DNA from: Cytidiella melzeri
Lineage: Eukaryota; Basidiomycota; Agaricomycetes; Polyporales; Irpicaceae
Assembly: GCA_022592445.1 (NCBI GenBank)
Contig: JABYQR010000147.1
Coordinates: forward strand, 39,523-103,522
DNA length: 64,000 nucleotides
Direction of reading: 5' to 3'
Shown here in pieces: positions 44,658 through 55,970 of the stretch. A program made the position numbers and the translations under genes. The notes beneath the pieces are model-generated. The model saw only the letters and a list, made by a program, of their open reading frames with translations, did no database searches and had not been told where the DNA came from. Numbering within the stretch: position 1 is the first letter of the stretch; each line of letters begins with the position of its first letter.

Positions 44658-46229
44658 TCACTTAAAGCGTGTCTTGCGATCCTCCGGTGTTGGGACCTCT
44701 ATCGCGTCGTAATTCGTGAGCGGCGCATACGAGATAGGTCGAGGACCCGGCGCGTGTACCGTAGCTACCTCAACCTCAACCAGCCGGACCTCCCCGACAT
44801 TTTTGTGCCCGCCGTCTGGGTCAAAACCCTCGACCTTCGGCTCAAAGAGCACGACATTGTACTATCAGGGTAGCAGTGTAAGGTTCGAGGCTGGAAGATG
44901 GGAAGGTGGCTTACATATAGCTTGTACAGCCCAAGCTCTGCGGACGGCTTTGTGTTCCCAGGGAGGCATATCTCGCCTTGTAATGCTCGGGCGCCGCTCT
45001 TCTCGCAGGGCGTGGGCCACCACGTCGCTTCGTTTGGATAGTCAAACACAGCCCGGTACGCCATCATGCGCATGGCCTTGAGATCCGATAACTTTTCGTA
45101 TCTGCCACCTTCATTTGCTCCTCCGGCGTGGTAGTTGGCATGAAAGTTGCGCTTTATACGCACTATTGGGGCCGAGGGTGAGGAAAAGAGGTCCAGCGCC
45201 TGCGCGTTATCGCATTCGACCAAAAGATGTAGTGGTATCACGGAGCCACGAGTGTAAGATAGCTGGTGCAAACGACTGTCAGACTTCGACCTCGCGTTGG
45301 ATATTCAAGGCATAACTTACAGGCTTTGAAAGCGACAGCTATAACGAAACATACATTCTGCATCAGCTGCCATGGTTCTATCATGATGGTAGAGTTGAAC
45401 GCACAGTATATATAGCATCGACTGAGCGACTGCCAGATATCTTGCCCTTGAAGCTAGCGGAAGGCAACGAATGCCAACCTTCCGAATCCACGTCTGGTGC
45501 GGGTATAGGAGCTTTTGCCTCGTACGCGCGTTGACGTAGAGGAAACGGCGGAGGAGGTTCGATGAGCGGTACATAGGTTGCCATCGTTTCCAAGCTCAAG
45601 AAGGCAGCTCAGTCAAGTTATCTCATTGGTTGAGGATGCGCATACTTACATGGAATTTGGACGGAACATTGACTTGTGTCTCACTGTTACAGTCAGTCTG
45701 TACATTACGTCGAATCGTCGAAATCGTCCATAGTCGCTGCCAGGCAGCTTATAGCTCCTGGTAGTACCATCCTGTGCAGCCGCCTCCGCCGTTCTCGGTA
45801 GAGTGAGGGCGAACGGCAACGATTGAATGGCAGATGTATTTGTTGGAGTGTGAGCCGCGGGCAGTAGATTCTGGGAGACTTCTATGAATGAGAAGCGTAT
45901 GTTGTCTTCCGAAACAAGTTCTCCGAATAACTACATAACGATTCAATACGAGTCTGTCTCGTTTCCGAAGACGGACCTACCTGAACAGTAGCCTTGGTTT
46001 TCGGGTTGACCTTGGAGGAGTCAATCTCGACGCAGCCGTGTACCGTTTGTCCTTCGATAATAACAGGCGCATGATCAGGCGAACCTGCCTTGCTCGTGAC
46101 GTTCAACTTGAGCCACACACGGCCGTCTTTTCGTGTCAGCGAGTACGAGTGAGTCACTAGACGCGCCGAGCGGGTGTCTCCTGTGAGATCCTCCGTGTTT
46201 GTTTCGTCTCGAGATGGTGTGGCTGACAT
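44658..46229 (-). CDS. Arrestin-like protein, tandem paralog 2 (PPxY lost)
   Basis: The second arrestin-fold gene, same strand and exon plan as paralog 1. Start ATG 46229 (MSATPSRDETNTEDLTGDT). Matching blocks: THSYSLTRKDGRVWLKLNV; IEGQTVHGCVEID; ELVSEDNIRFSFIEVSQNL; YVPLIEPPPPFPLRQRAYE; APIPAPDVDSEGWHSLPS; LSYTRGSVIPLHLLVECDN; KLSDLKAMRMMAYRAVFDY; TWWPTPCEKSGARALQGEI; SAELGLYKLYV; VVLFEPKVEGFDPDGG. The C-terminal tail RPISYAPLTNYDAIE is aligned with the PPTY tail of paralog 1, but two codon changes turn PPTY into PLTN. I see no other PPxY, so this copy may not bind a HECT ligase in the same way. The tail is also shorter, stopping at 44658. Confidence 0.8.
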
Positions 46230-46877
46230 TGTCAGAGTTCTGTGTTGCGAACGGAGTGAGTGGGTATGCGTAGAGCTGACTGTTTTGTACAGTACCGCAC
46301 TACATATGTTTTGATCACATACTAACGATCAGCGAGGAGCCATGTGCAAGTCCCGCCGGCGTCCAGTCGCTTGCATGCTTCAGAAAGCAGTCTCCTTGGG
46401 CTTCAGTAAAGGAGATGCTTTCTTGACACCTGCGTTCACGATCCTGTTGGATGTCCGTGCTAGACTCGTCCACTCTACTTGAGGTCAAAATCAGCGAGCG
46501 ACCAGCCGCCATGTACGGTACTTGCCTCTGCCTTGCCCGACATGGTCCCTGATGAAGGGTGATGAAGGTCCACAAGCGTACTTCGAAGTGGGAAACGAGC
46601 ATCGTTTGCTGAGCAGGTTGTAGTGGGGGCCAACGTCGGAGTCAACGTTGTCGGCCGTGCCACGCATGAGATCATACATCCAGGCGTCTTCACCATCGTG
46701 ACCTGCACGACGACTAAACTTGGTGCAACTCGAAAATGACTCCTGTTCCACCTCAACGGCGATGTTGTCCGCTCGCCTCACCAGGCGTGCAATAGGAAAT
46801 ACACGACGAGCACTTATGTAAGTTGTCGCCGTCTGGCAGTGAATCGTGCATTGAGTGCGCACCCCAACAGTCCTCCG
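46230..46877. other. Divergent promoter region
   Basis: Between the arrestin paralog 2 (minus) and the aminotransferase (plus). ORFs in this stretch on the minus strand show no family pattern. No repeat or RNA gene recognised. Confidence 0.4.
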
Positions 46878-48506
46878 ATGCAGCAAAGCCGAACTTTCGC
46901 CACAGAGAACCACGACTCGCTTGTAGCGTTTGGGAAGAAGCATGTCACCAAGGGACTAGCTCGGCAGGTTGAGGGTGTGATTGTCAAAGGTGAGGGTTCG
47001 TATGTCACCTACGGCGACGGTAGACGTTTCCTGGACTTTACGAGCGGCATCGGCGTAACAAACCTCGGTGAGTAGCCTCTAATTCTCGATTGTGTTCAAG
47101 CATGAAATCGGAGTGCAGGTCACTGTCACCCCAAGGTCAGCGCAGCTGCCGCACAACAATGTATGCAGCTCGTCCATGGCCAAGTATGTACCCTCCTTAG
47201 TGCTTCTTATTAGTGCTAACGCAGACATCCATAGTGCAGCATAGGCTTTACGACGCCATACTTGCAGCTCATCGAACGACTGCTACCAATGATGCCACAT
47301 TCGTCGTTGGACTCGTTCTTCTTTTGGAACTCGGGCTCAGAAGCCGTCGAGGCAGCAGTCAAGATGGCTCGAGCAATCACAGGAAAGCAAAACATCATTG
47401 CCATGCAAGGAGGCTATCATGGTCGGACGTTTGGCGCTATGGCACTCACAAAGAGTAAGACGGTCTACAGCGAGGGCTTCCATCCGTTGATGGTGAGTTT
47501 CTATCCCCATTCTCCATAATTCACTAGGCCTTAACAACTCACTTGACATAGCCTGGTGTGTACACCATGCCGTTTCCATTCTGGCACCACCTCGGCGTGC
47601 CTGCCTCGACCTCTCCCGCCGAACTATCCGCGTCATGCCTGAATCAGCTCAACCTCCTTCTGCTGCAACAAACTTCGCCTCGAGATACGGCCGCGATCAT
47701 CATAGAGCCAGTCATTGGGGAGGGCGGGTATGTGCCAGCACCTCCCGAGTTCTTGCAAGGCTTGCGCAAAATTTGCGACGACAATGGTATTCTCCTCATT
47801 GTCGACGAAGTACAGAGCGGCTTTGGACGGACAGGCAAGAACTTCCACATAGAGTATTCAGGCGTACGCCCAGACATCATGACCTGCGCCAAGGGTCTCG
47901 CCAATGGCTTCCCTCTTTCGGGTGTCATCAGCAGGAGCGAACTCACAGACAAGCTGAAGCCAGGCTCTATGGTATGATTGCCCGTGATTTATGTGTAATT
48001 GGCAGCTCATGTCTGCTAGGGAGGTACCTACGCAGGTAACGCTGTGGCGTGTGCAGCTGCCGTTGCAGTCGCTGATGCATTCAAGGAGGAGCATATCCTG
48101 GCGAATGTCCAGGCCAGGTTTGTACTAGCTGTTCTTACCACACATATCATTCTCACACCGTCTGGACAGATCTGCAGAGTTGTTTAAGACGTTACACGCA
48201 TTACAATCTAACCCTACGACGAGCCCGGTCATATTGGACGTCCGCGGTCAAGGTCTCATGATCGCCGTCGAGTTTGCATCGCCAATCGGCACCGGCGCGC
48301 ACGACCCCTTCCGCAAGCCTGGCGTACCAGAGCGTTTGGCCAGTCGCGTTGCAAAGCGCTGCCAGGAAAAAGGAATGCTCATTCTCACGACGAGCGTGTA
48401 CGAGGTCATTCGATTTATTCCGCCATTGAATATCTCACGGGAGGACTTGGAGAAGGGCGCGCAGATCTTTGCGGAGGCCGTTGAAGAGATTGTCAGAGAA
48501 GGCTAG
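46878..48506 (+). CDS. Class-III PLP aminotransferase, 4-aminobutyrate transaminase-like
   Basis: A fold-type I, PLP-dependent omega-aminotransferase of about 440 residues that most resembles fungal 4-aminobutyrate (GABA) aminotransferases, feeding GABA into succinate semialdehyde. The first ATG in frame is 46878 ([19 protein letters not shown]). Landmarks: [107 protein letters not shown] (PLP-ring Asp); and [16 protein letters not shown] with the Schiff-base Lys. Then [32 protein letters not shown], and a C-terminal domain ending EEIVREG. Six or seven short introns, all consistent with the frame. There is no strong mitochondrial presequence. Related ornithine or acetylornithine enzymes cannot be fully excluded. 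Confidence 0.88.
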
Positions 48507-48608
48507 CAGTGTTCAAGTCTCTAGCTTGAGCGTAGAATTGTCCACGCCTGGTTTGGATTTGTCTTGATGTATTTACTATTGAGCAACTCAAGCATGACTA
48601 AACCTGTA

Positions 48609-49017
48609 CTGTCGTGGAACCACCTTTGCAAAGGTATTCGCTTCAAAGATTGTCACGCTGCTTGCCCCCTTCGTCACGCAGACAACTATATCATACCAGA
48701 GTTGACTGGATTCCTCAACGATCTATTGAAGCTCGTGGAAATGCAGTGGCTTTGTCTGAAAGTCGTGTTGCAGCATTTCAAGCTAACCGCTCAGTAGGAT
48801 CTGTGGGATCTTGTCAGATACCGGCGCAAGAAATGGTCAAAAACACATTGGTAATTCTCGGTAGCCTGTGTTCCTTCCTCCAGTGATTTGTCAAGTGCAT
48901 GCATATATTGAGAGTGAACAGTTCTAGATGACACAACTTTGAACGGTGCGCAAATCGAGGTGTGACTGAGACGGGGGGCCGATTTGCAAAGGTGTGCAAA
49001 AGGGGGTTCCACGACAG
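48609..49017. mobile_element. 409-base Tc1/mariner-type non-autonomous element
   Basis: Ends are CTGTCGTGGAACC and its perfect inverse, flanked on both sides by TA (48607-48608 and 49018-49019), the usual Tc1/mariner target site. The right arm continues CCCTTTTGCACACC then TTTGCAAATCGG; the left arm jumps directly to ACCTTTGCAAAGG, as though about 10 bases were lost. Short ORFs inside are not a recognisable transposase. The remainder of 48507-49123, between the aminotransferase and the first F-box gene, has nothing else. Confidence 0.65.
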
Positions 49018-49123
49018 TAACGGTAGGGTCTGTAACACTAGATTGAAAACACTCTCCACATCCTATGAGGCGCAATTACATGTCAATCAGGCTCGATTAC
49101 AAGCTTTTTATCGTCGTGACAAC

Positions 49124-50996
49124 TCACATATTCTTTATATCTTGCAAAATCACCGCATCTTCCGATATACAGGCCGGACCATAAGCGAGCTTCATGACAG
49201 TTCGTCGATACGGAGCGCTATACACTGGATAAACCCATAGATCATCGTCCTCGATGTCGACGGCTTCCCTTCCGAGGCAGTAGTCAATCTGTATCAACGA
49301 CAGATCCGAAGATGACGTTGATTCAGGGAACACAGACCCGCTAGACGACAGCTGGCTTTCCCTGCGCATCTGCATGACTGAAGGAAAGTCGTATTTGACG
49401 AGCGTGTCGAAGGAGCGGAGACCATACTTATTGACGACGTGCTCGTACCGGAAGAAGCAGGTGTGGCTGCACGGGTTATGTTCTTTACTGCGATAGTGGG
49501 GAGTGACGCGAACGTCTATGCCCCAGTCTTGCCAGGGTATGTGTGCTATGCCTTCATCAGAGGTGAGGTTCTCTATCACGGTAGAGCCACTGGTGGATGG
49601 TGGAGGTAGACAGCTTAGGAAGGAAGGGACTGGAACGTAGAAGCGAAATTTTTGAAGTCTACCGAACGATCCGAGATACTCCACGATGAAGGTGAGCATC
49701 TGTGATTTGGGCGTGTACGTGAACGTCACGTAGTCGCTCTCACCAACGGCGGAGTCACATGTAGGGCTGAATGACGGACTAGGTGCCCTCAATGAGTGCA
49801 TAGTCCAGATTTTCGCACCAGCTTGAAGCTCCGGGAGGTCGAATATTGCCACGATGTTGGCCGAGATATCAAAGTACGTCCCTTTTCCAGGTGGACCCCG
49901 CGTACGGATGACCGTGAGCTCGTGCTGCTCATCTTGGTATTTGAATCGGGGTATGAGGATGTATTCAGGTGATAGAAACGCAAAGCTCGCCGAGTTGGAT
50001 ACTTTGTCGTCGCACCCGCACCACAGAGTCTAATCTCGCCGCATTACCGATGAGGAACGAATCAAGTGCAGATGACAGCAGGTACGAACCAGTATCACCT
50101 CTGCTGTCCTCCAATTGCAGAGCGAAAAATGACTTGTGAGAGCGCTCTGATGACCAAGGAAAGAAGTGTGCACCATAATACCGATGAATTCGCCCGCTAT
50201 GACCATTTCACATACAGGTGACCGTGTCGCGGGATTAGAAGGTGGCATGGTCAAGCTTATGGGACCAGATGCCAATGGATGGGCAGCGCCAGTTGGCAGC
50301 CGAAGCGAATGAAGTTTCACTTCTGTTAGCCCGGTGGCATCCTCAAACCTTGAGGGTTGGTCCGCGTCAACAAACACTGCAATGCTGTACGTAGAAGACG
50401 ACGTACACCGTTTCTGCAACAATCAACAGCCCTTGACGCTCGTCCAGAGCAAACTGAGCAATGGCTACCGGAAGGCCGTCGACGACCCAAGTCCTTCCTG
50501 GTATGTTCCTCACTTTCGAAGGGATCTGCGTGAACACTAGGCGATCGTCTGGTGTGACTTGGGCGAGAATGCCACAATCGCGTCCTTGGACATTGGCACC
50601 CAGTTGGGATTCTCCTCCACGTAGCCATATAACCAACGGAGCTTCTCCGTCACGCTGCAGTACAGGCACCGACGTGCTACTCGTCCAGCGTAGCGTTTTC
50701 CATGCTTCGCGGCGTTCTTGAAGCGATCTGACCAGGTCGGCAAGCGGAGCAGCAGGACGGGAAAAATTGAATTCGACGTCGGCGATCTCGCATTCGGTGA
50801 GAGCCTGCAACAGGGTACTCTTGTCTATAACCAGTTTCAGCCTATGGTTGACCTGCAGGGAGGATGGGGATCAGTGTTTACAAGGAGTTGTCTTTGAAGT
50901 TCAGCCTGGGCGTACTAATTCACATCGCACGCGATCAGTGGTGCATAGCCAGGCAAGGATTGACACGAGGAGTTCATCTGGGAGAGTGAGAAACAT
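49124..50996 (-). CDS. F-box protein, tandem paralog 1
   Basis: A substrate-receptor-type protein for SCF (Skp1-cullin-1) ligases. The N-terminal F-box is MFLTLPDELLVSILAWLCTT DRVRC (start ATG 50996), followed by an intron and VNHRLKLVIDKSTLLQALTE, completing the F-box. The rest (about 560 residues total) is a large family-specific region with no repeats of WD or LRR type: LADLVRSLQERREAWKTLRW; VQGRDCGILAQVT; RLVFTQIPSKVRNI; ALDERQGLL; LTEVKLHSLRLPTGAAHPLA; HFSLCNWRTAEV; SLWCGCDDKVSN; SPEYILIPRF; ELTVIRTRGPP; HIPWQDWG; KYDFPSVMQMRRES; VYSAPYRRTVMKL; ISEDAVILQ. I read a 49-base intron (donor GTACAG after VVFY) in the middle. The basidiomycete F-box family is known to be expanded; the target is unknown. 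Confidence 0.8.
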
Positions 50997-51376
50997 CGTT
51001 GTAAGTCAAAGGTTGAATCTGATTGCTGTGGGTATGGTTGCAGGAGGAAAGAGAGAGGGCCGTGGAAGCGATGATAATACTGAGATATCATTACTACTCC
51101 GCTCAGGATTCATGCTGCGAAAGGACTTGGAACTTTGATGGGCCGCGAGCAAACCTTTCTTCTGCTGTTTACTAGTACTCACACGCCACCATGAATCGTT
51201 GTGACGAGGGTCTCTATCTAAGTACTCAGGGGTTGAGCAGCTCAAAATTGATCGTGTATGGTTAAAAGCAGAGGACTCATGCGACACTAAATTGTAAACA
51301 CTCGCCAAGTCCTATGAGGAACACATCCTTGTCAGTCAGGTTCCAGATTCAAACACACCAATACCGTCGTAAAAAC
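50997..51376. other. Spacer between F-box paralogs 1 and 2
   Basis: 380 bases containing the F-box 1 promoter and the F-box 2 3' end. No other feature. Confidence 0.45.
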
Positions 51377-53290
51377 TCACGTGCTGCTTTCGTCTTGTAC
51401 GCCCACCGCGTCTTCCGATATAAAACAGGGCAGATATCTGTCCGGAAATGGACGGTCGAGCTTCATGACGGTGCGTCTGTAGGGAGCACTATACACTGGA
51501 TTGGTCCACAAATCATTCTCCTCGACCTCGACAGCTTCATTTCCGAGGTGATACTCAACCTGTAACAACGACAGTCCCGAAGATGGCAGTGATTCCGCAT
51601 TCACGGAATCATCGTGGCTGGACGCCGAATGACTTTCCCTGCGCATCTGCATGACAGACGGAAAGTCGCATTTGACAAGCGCGTCGAATGAGGGGGGATC
51701 ATCCAGATCCTGATTGTCGACAGTCGAGGGAAATGGGGCGGGTGGCAACCTGATGTGTTCGAGCCAAAGGAAGCAAGTGTGGCTGTACGGGTATCGTGCT
51801 CCTGTGTCCTTGTGCGGAATGACACGGACGTCTTCTCCCCAATCTTGCCAGGGTATGTGCGCTATGCCCTCACTGATGGTGAGGTTGTCTGCAGAGCCAC
51901 TGGTGGACGGCGGAGGTAAGCAGTTCAGAAAGGAAGTGACTGGGACATATAGTCGATATATGTGGAGATTATCGCTTGCCCCAACATATATCACGACAAA
52001 TGTGAGCATCTGTGATTTGGGCGTGTACAGGAACATGGAGTCGCTCCCACTGAGGGCGGCGTCACCCGCAGGGCTAAATGACGGTGCCATTGGCCTCAGT
52101 GAACGGATGTCAACCGAACTCGCACCAGCTTTAAGCTCTGGGAGGTCGAATACTGCTACAATTCTAGTCGTATCAGAATAGGTTTCTCTTTCAGGTGGAC
52201 CCCGGGTGCGGATGACCATAAGCTCGTGGTTTCGGTGTGTCCATCTCCACCGGGGTATAAGGATGTATTCAGGGGACAAAAATCCGAAGTTTGCGGCGCG
52301 AGATACTTTGTCGTCGGATCCGCACCACAGAGTCTAATCTCACCGCGTTAATGACGAGGAACGAAACAAGAGTGTATACCGGCAGGTACGAACCAACAGC
52401 ACCTCTCCTGTCCTCCAATTGCAGAGCGAGAAATGACTTGTGAGAGTGCTCTGATGACCAAGGAAAGAGGTTTGCACCATGACACCGACAAATTCCCCCG
52501 CAATGGCCATTTGACACGCAGGCAACCGTGTCGTGAGAGTGGAAGGTGGCATGGCCAAGCTGATTGAACCAGATGCCAGTGGATGCGCAGCGCCACTTGT
52601 CAGCAGAAGCGAATGAAGTTTCACTTCCGTTAGCCCGACAGCCTTACCAAACCTTCAAAAGGTTGATCCCCGTTAAAAGAACAGTGCAACGCTGTACGTA
52701 GGAGACGACGCACACCGCTTCTGCAATAGCTAATAACCCCTGACGCTCATCCAGAGCAAACTGAGTAACGGCGAACGGAAGGCCGTCCACAATCCATGTC
52801 CTTTCTTGTATGTTCCTCACTTTTGAGGGGATTTGCGTGAACACTAGGCGATTGTCTGCTGTGACTTGACCAAGAATACCACAATCGCGTCCTTGGACAT
52901 TGGCATCGAGTCCAGATTCTCCTCCACGTTGCAGTACAGGCACCGAAATGCTGCTCGTCCAGCGTAACGTTTTCCACGCTTCGTCGCGTTCTTGAAGCGA
53001 TTTGATCACGTCGGCAAGCGGAGCAGTACGACGGAAAGGATTGAGTTCGACGTTGGCAAGCTCACATTCCGACTGAACCTGCAGCTGGATGCTTTCGTCC
53101 ATGACAGATTTCAACCTGCGATTGACCTATTAAGAGAATGAGTGTCATTAGTAAGTAAACAGTTTCATGGTGCTGTTGCTCGGCGTACTGATCTACATCG
53201 CACACGGTCCTTGTTGCGTAGATGGGCGAGAATTGACACAAGTAGCTCATTAGGAAGAGTAAGAAATGTAGACCTGGTGACGGAGCTCAT
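51377..53290 (-). CDS. F-box protein, tandem paralog 2
   Basis: The start ATG 53290 gives MSSVTRSTFLTLPNELLVSI then LAHLRNKDRVRCRS, the F-box; after an intron, VNRRLKSVMDESIQLQVQSE. It matches paralog 1 most closely: SLQERDEAWKTLRW; VQGRDCGILGQVT; FTQIPSKVRNIQERTW; DERQGLLAIAEAVCVVSY; LTEVKLHSLLLTSGAAHPLA; LPACQMAIAGEFVGVMV; HFSLCNWRTGEV; SLWCGSDDKVSR; SPEYILIPRW; IPWQDWGEDVRVI; KCDFPSVMQMRRESH; YSAPYRRTVMKLDRP; ISEDAVGVQ. The middle intron is 55 bases in this copy (donor GTACAG after VVSY, branch TTTAAC). Compared with paralog 1 it has gained an insertion (LPPAPFPSTVDNQDLDD) before KCDFPSVMQ. All junctions can be kept in frame. Confidence 0.8.
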
Positions 53291-53703
53291 CCAAGTTTTG
53301 CAGCTATGATCGTTGTATGAGACAGACTCAGAGATTGCCAGCATCATCACGAGAAAATATTGTGAGTCTCGCATAACTTACATAGCCACGGCAAACTGAT
53401 GATCCGAGTCAAGTAGTGCCGTGCGACGTGGCTTATTCTTCAACATAACCTGGTTGCTCAGGGCGTCGAGCTGAAGAAATAGTCAGTATGGAGGTTATAG
53501 CATTCTCCTTTGTATTGCGTGTCGAGCATCGGTCACAGAAACACTCAAATGCATACGCCAAGTAACAGAAACACAAAAGCTAACGCCACTCTCGAGACTC
53601 TCCGCTAAATCGAAAAAACTCGCCAAGCGCCGCCCCTACCAGAAATAACGTCGAGTCAGTCAATCTATGCTGCACCGCATGCTCTCAATCTTGTAATTTC
53701 CAC
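53291..53703. other. Spacer between F-box paralogs 2 and 3
   Basis: Leader and promoter of paralog 2 with the 3' side of paralog 3. No gene or repeat recognised. Confidence 0.45.
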
Positions 53704-55639
53704 TCACACGTCCAGCCCGTGTCGAAAAATCACCGCGTCTTCCGATAGATAGTAAATAATATCCCTGTGCGTACCAACCGGAGTGTCGATTTTCATGACG
53801 GTGCGTCTGTGCGGAGCACTGAACACTGGCGAAGCCCACAAATCATCCCCTTTGACTTCAACGGCTTCCTTGTCGAGGTGGTACTCAATCCGAATCAGGG
53901 ATAGCTCCTTCTCCTCCTCCGACAACATTGATTCTGTGGGCACCAAAGTACTAGGCGATAGGCGGCGCTCCCTGCGCATTTGCATGACGGACGGGAAGTC
54001 GTATTTGACTAGCGCTTCAACGAGAGAATTGCCGTTGGGTGAGGTAGATGGGACGGTCTGATGAGGTCTATCGATATGTTCCATTGTAAGGGAACAGGTG
54101 TGACTGCACTGATTCCAGAAACGGTCTTGGTATTCAGTGAGTGTGAGCCGAACGAACAGGACGTTTTTGCCCCATTCTTTCCAGGGTACATGTACCACGC
54201 TCGGCGCCCCTTCGTCAGTGTTGCGGATGGGTGTCGCGTTAGAGCCAACGATGGGTATCGGGGGTAGACAATCCAGGAAGGAAGCTATTGGAACATGGAG
54301 ACGAAAATTGAGATGCTCATCGGTTTTCGATCCGACCCACGTCGCGACAAACATAAGGATCCGGGATTCGGTTGAATAAGTGAACGTGCAGTCGTTCCCA
54401 CCGCCTGGGACCGACTCGAATACAGGGCTTGGTGACGGCGTAGCTGCAAAGATGGAGTTGAAACCCAGATGACTCGCATCAGGCTGCAGCTCGGGCAGGT
54501 CGAACACAGCTTCTATGCTGGTCAACGTAGCGTATGACCCTGTTCTGGGTGGGTCCCGCGTGCGGATGACCGTAAGCTCGTGCTGTTGATCCGGCCATTT
54601 GAACCGCGGAAGAAGGATGTAATCAGGCGACAAAAACGTGAAGGTCACGGCGTTGGATACTTTTTCATCACATCCGCACCACAGACTCTACTTTCACGGC
54701 ATATGCATCGACATTAACAATCAAGAGCGGGTAGATACAACGCTAAACACGAACCTGTTTCAGCTCTCCGGTCCTCCAGTCGCATAGCCAGAAATGAGAT
54801 ATTATGTCGTTGTGCTGACCATCGCGCAAAAGACCCATCATGACGCCAAGGCACTCGCCCGCTATGGCCAACTTGAACACTGGGAAGCCCAATCGCGATG
54901 TGCCGTAGAAAGGCGGCACGTTCAAGCTTATGGGAGCAGATCCTAATGGATGCGCAGTCCCATTCGTCAGTAAAAGCATGTGAAGCTTCACTTCCACGAT
55001 CCCGACAGGGTCCGTTAGCCTGAATGAATCGGTCGATCTCACAAAGCACGCTGAAAAGATACATGAGAATGAAACGCACACGTTTTCCACCATTACCAAC
55101 AAATCCTCACGCTCGTCCAGAGTAAAATCGGCGATAGGAAACGTAAAATTGTCGAGGGTCCAAGTCCTTTTTTCGATTCCCCTCACCTTCGAAGGGATCT
55201 GCGTGAACACGAGACGATTGTCGGCGGTTACTTGACCCAGAATGCCACAATCTCGCCCTTGGACGTGGATGTCGTGTTCTTCCGACTCGACCTGCATGAG
55301 CACCGACATATCATTCGTCCAGCGCAACGTTCTCCATGCTTCCTGGTGCTCTTTGAGCGATTGAAGGGCGTTGGCAAGCGGGACGGCACGACGCGAAGGA
55401 TTGATCGTGACGTTCGCGAGCTCACATTCCGTTTGAGTCTGCAACAAGATGGTTTCGTCTATTATCGACTTGAGCCTATGATTTATCTACAGAGAGGATG
55501 ATTATTCTGAATCGTCCGCTGGAGGAAGTCCACGTACTGAGCTACATCGCACGCGATCGCTGGTGCATAGATACGCCAGGATAGACACGAGAAGCTCATC
55601 TGGGAGCGAAAGAAACATGGCTGTGACCTCGCTGCTCAT
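53704..55639 (-). CDS. F-box protein, tandem paralog 3
   Basis: The most diverged of the three. Start ATG 55639 (MSSEVTAMFLSLPDELLVSI then LAYLCTSDRVRCSS); after an intron, INHRLKSIIDETILLQTQTE completes the F-box. The body keeps SLKEHQEAWRTLRW, VQGRDCGILGQVTADNRLVF, TQIPSKVRGIEKRTW, LDEREDLLVM, VEVKLHMLLLTNGTAHPLG, ISHFWLCDWRTGELKQ, SLWCGCDEKVSN, SPDYILLPRFKWP, ELTVIRTRDPPRTGSY, VPWKEWGKNVLFV, KYDFPSVMQMRRERR, VFSAPHRRTVMKI and LSEDAVIFRHG to 53704. Where paralogs 1 and 2 have a short middle intron, this copy reads straight through in frame (FSCIFSACFVRSTDSFRLT), so it may have lost or never had it. About 590 residues. The shared promoter with the histidine-rich gene at 55971 is short. Confidence 0.8.
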
Positions 55640-55970
55640 TTGGACGGGGATGAGAGAATGGCACTTGAAGAGATCCTGAGGCACGGAGGTGAACGCGAGA
55701 GATGGTCGAGTTTTGCGGTGTCAGAGCACAACCGTGCACGACTCTACATTAAGCTGCAGGTTAGCACACTGTATGTGTTTACATCCAGCTTATGTTTTGC
55801 GGGAGTGCGCGGTATGCGTGGTGGCCTGCAGGATCAATTTGATGGGATAGTGCAAGTCGAGTTAGTTGGCGCCGGCGTGCACTTCTCGGTTATATACTAC
55901 GATGCACCCTCCTCGTTCGCATAGATCCTCCTTCTCCCCAATCCACTTTCATCTTCTCTCATAACTTACC
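55640..55970. other. Divergent promoter between F-box 3 and the histidine-rich gene
   Basis: 331 bases with a TATATACTA box near 55894, about 75 bases before the ATG at 55971. The plus-strand ORF 55640-55924 begins inside the F-box leader, uses no ATG-supported context and is probably chance. Confidence 0.5.

Noticed and set aside
50340..50420. Apparent frameshift in the middle of F-box paralogs 1 and 2 relative to paralog 3
   Set aside because: A GT-AG intron with good branch site restores the frame in both (49 and 55 bases), so these are not pseudogenes.
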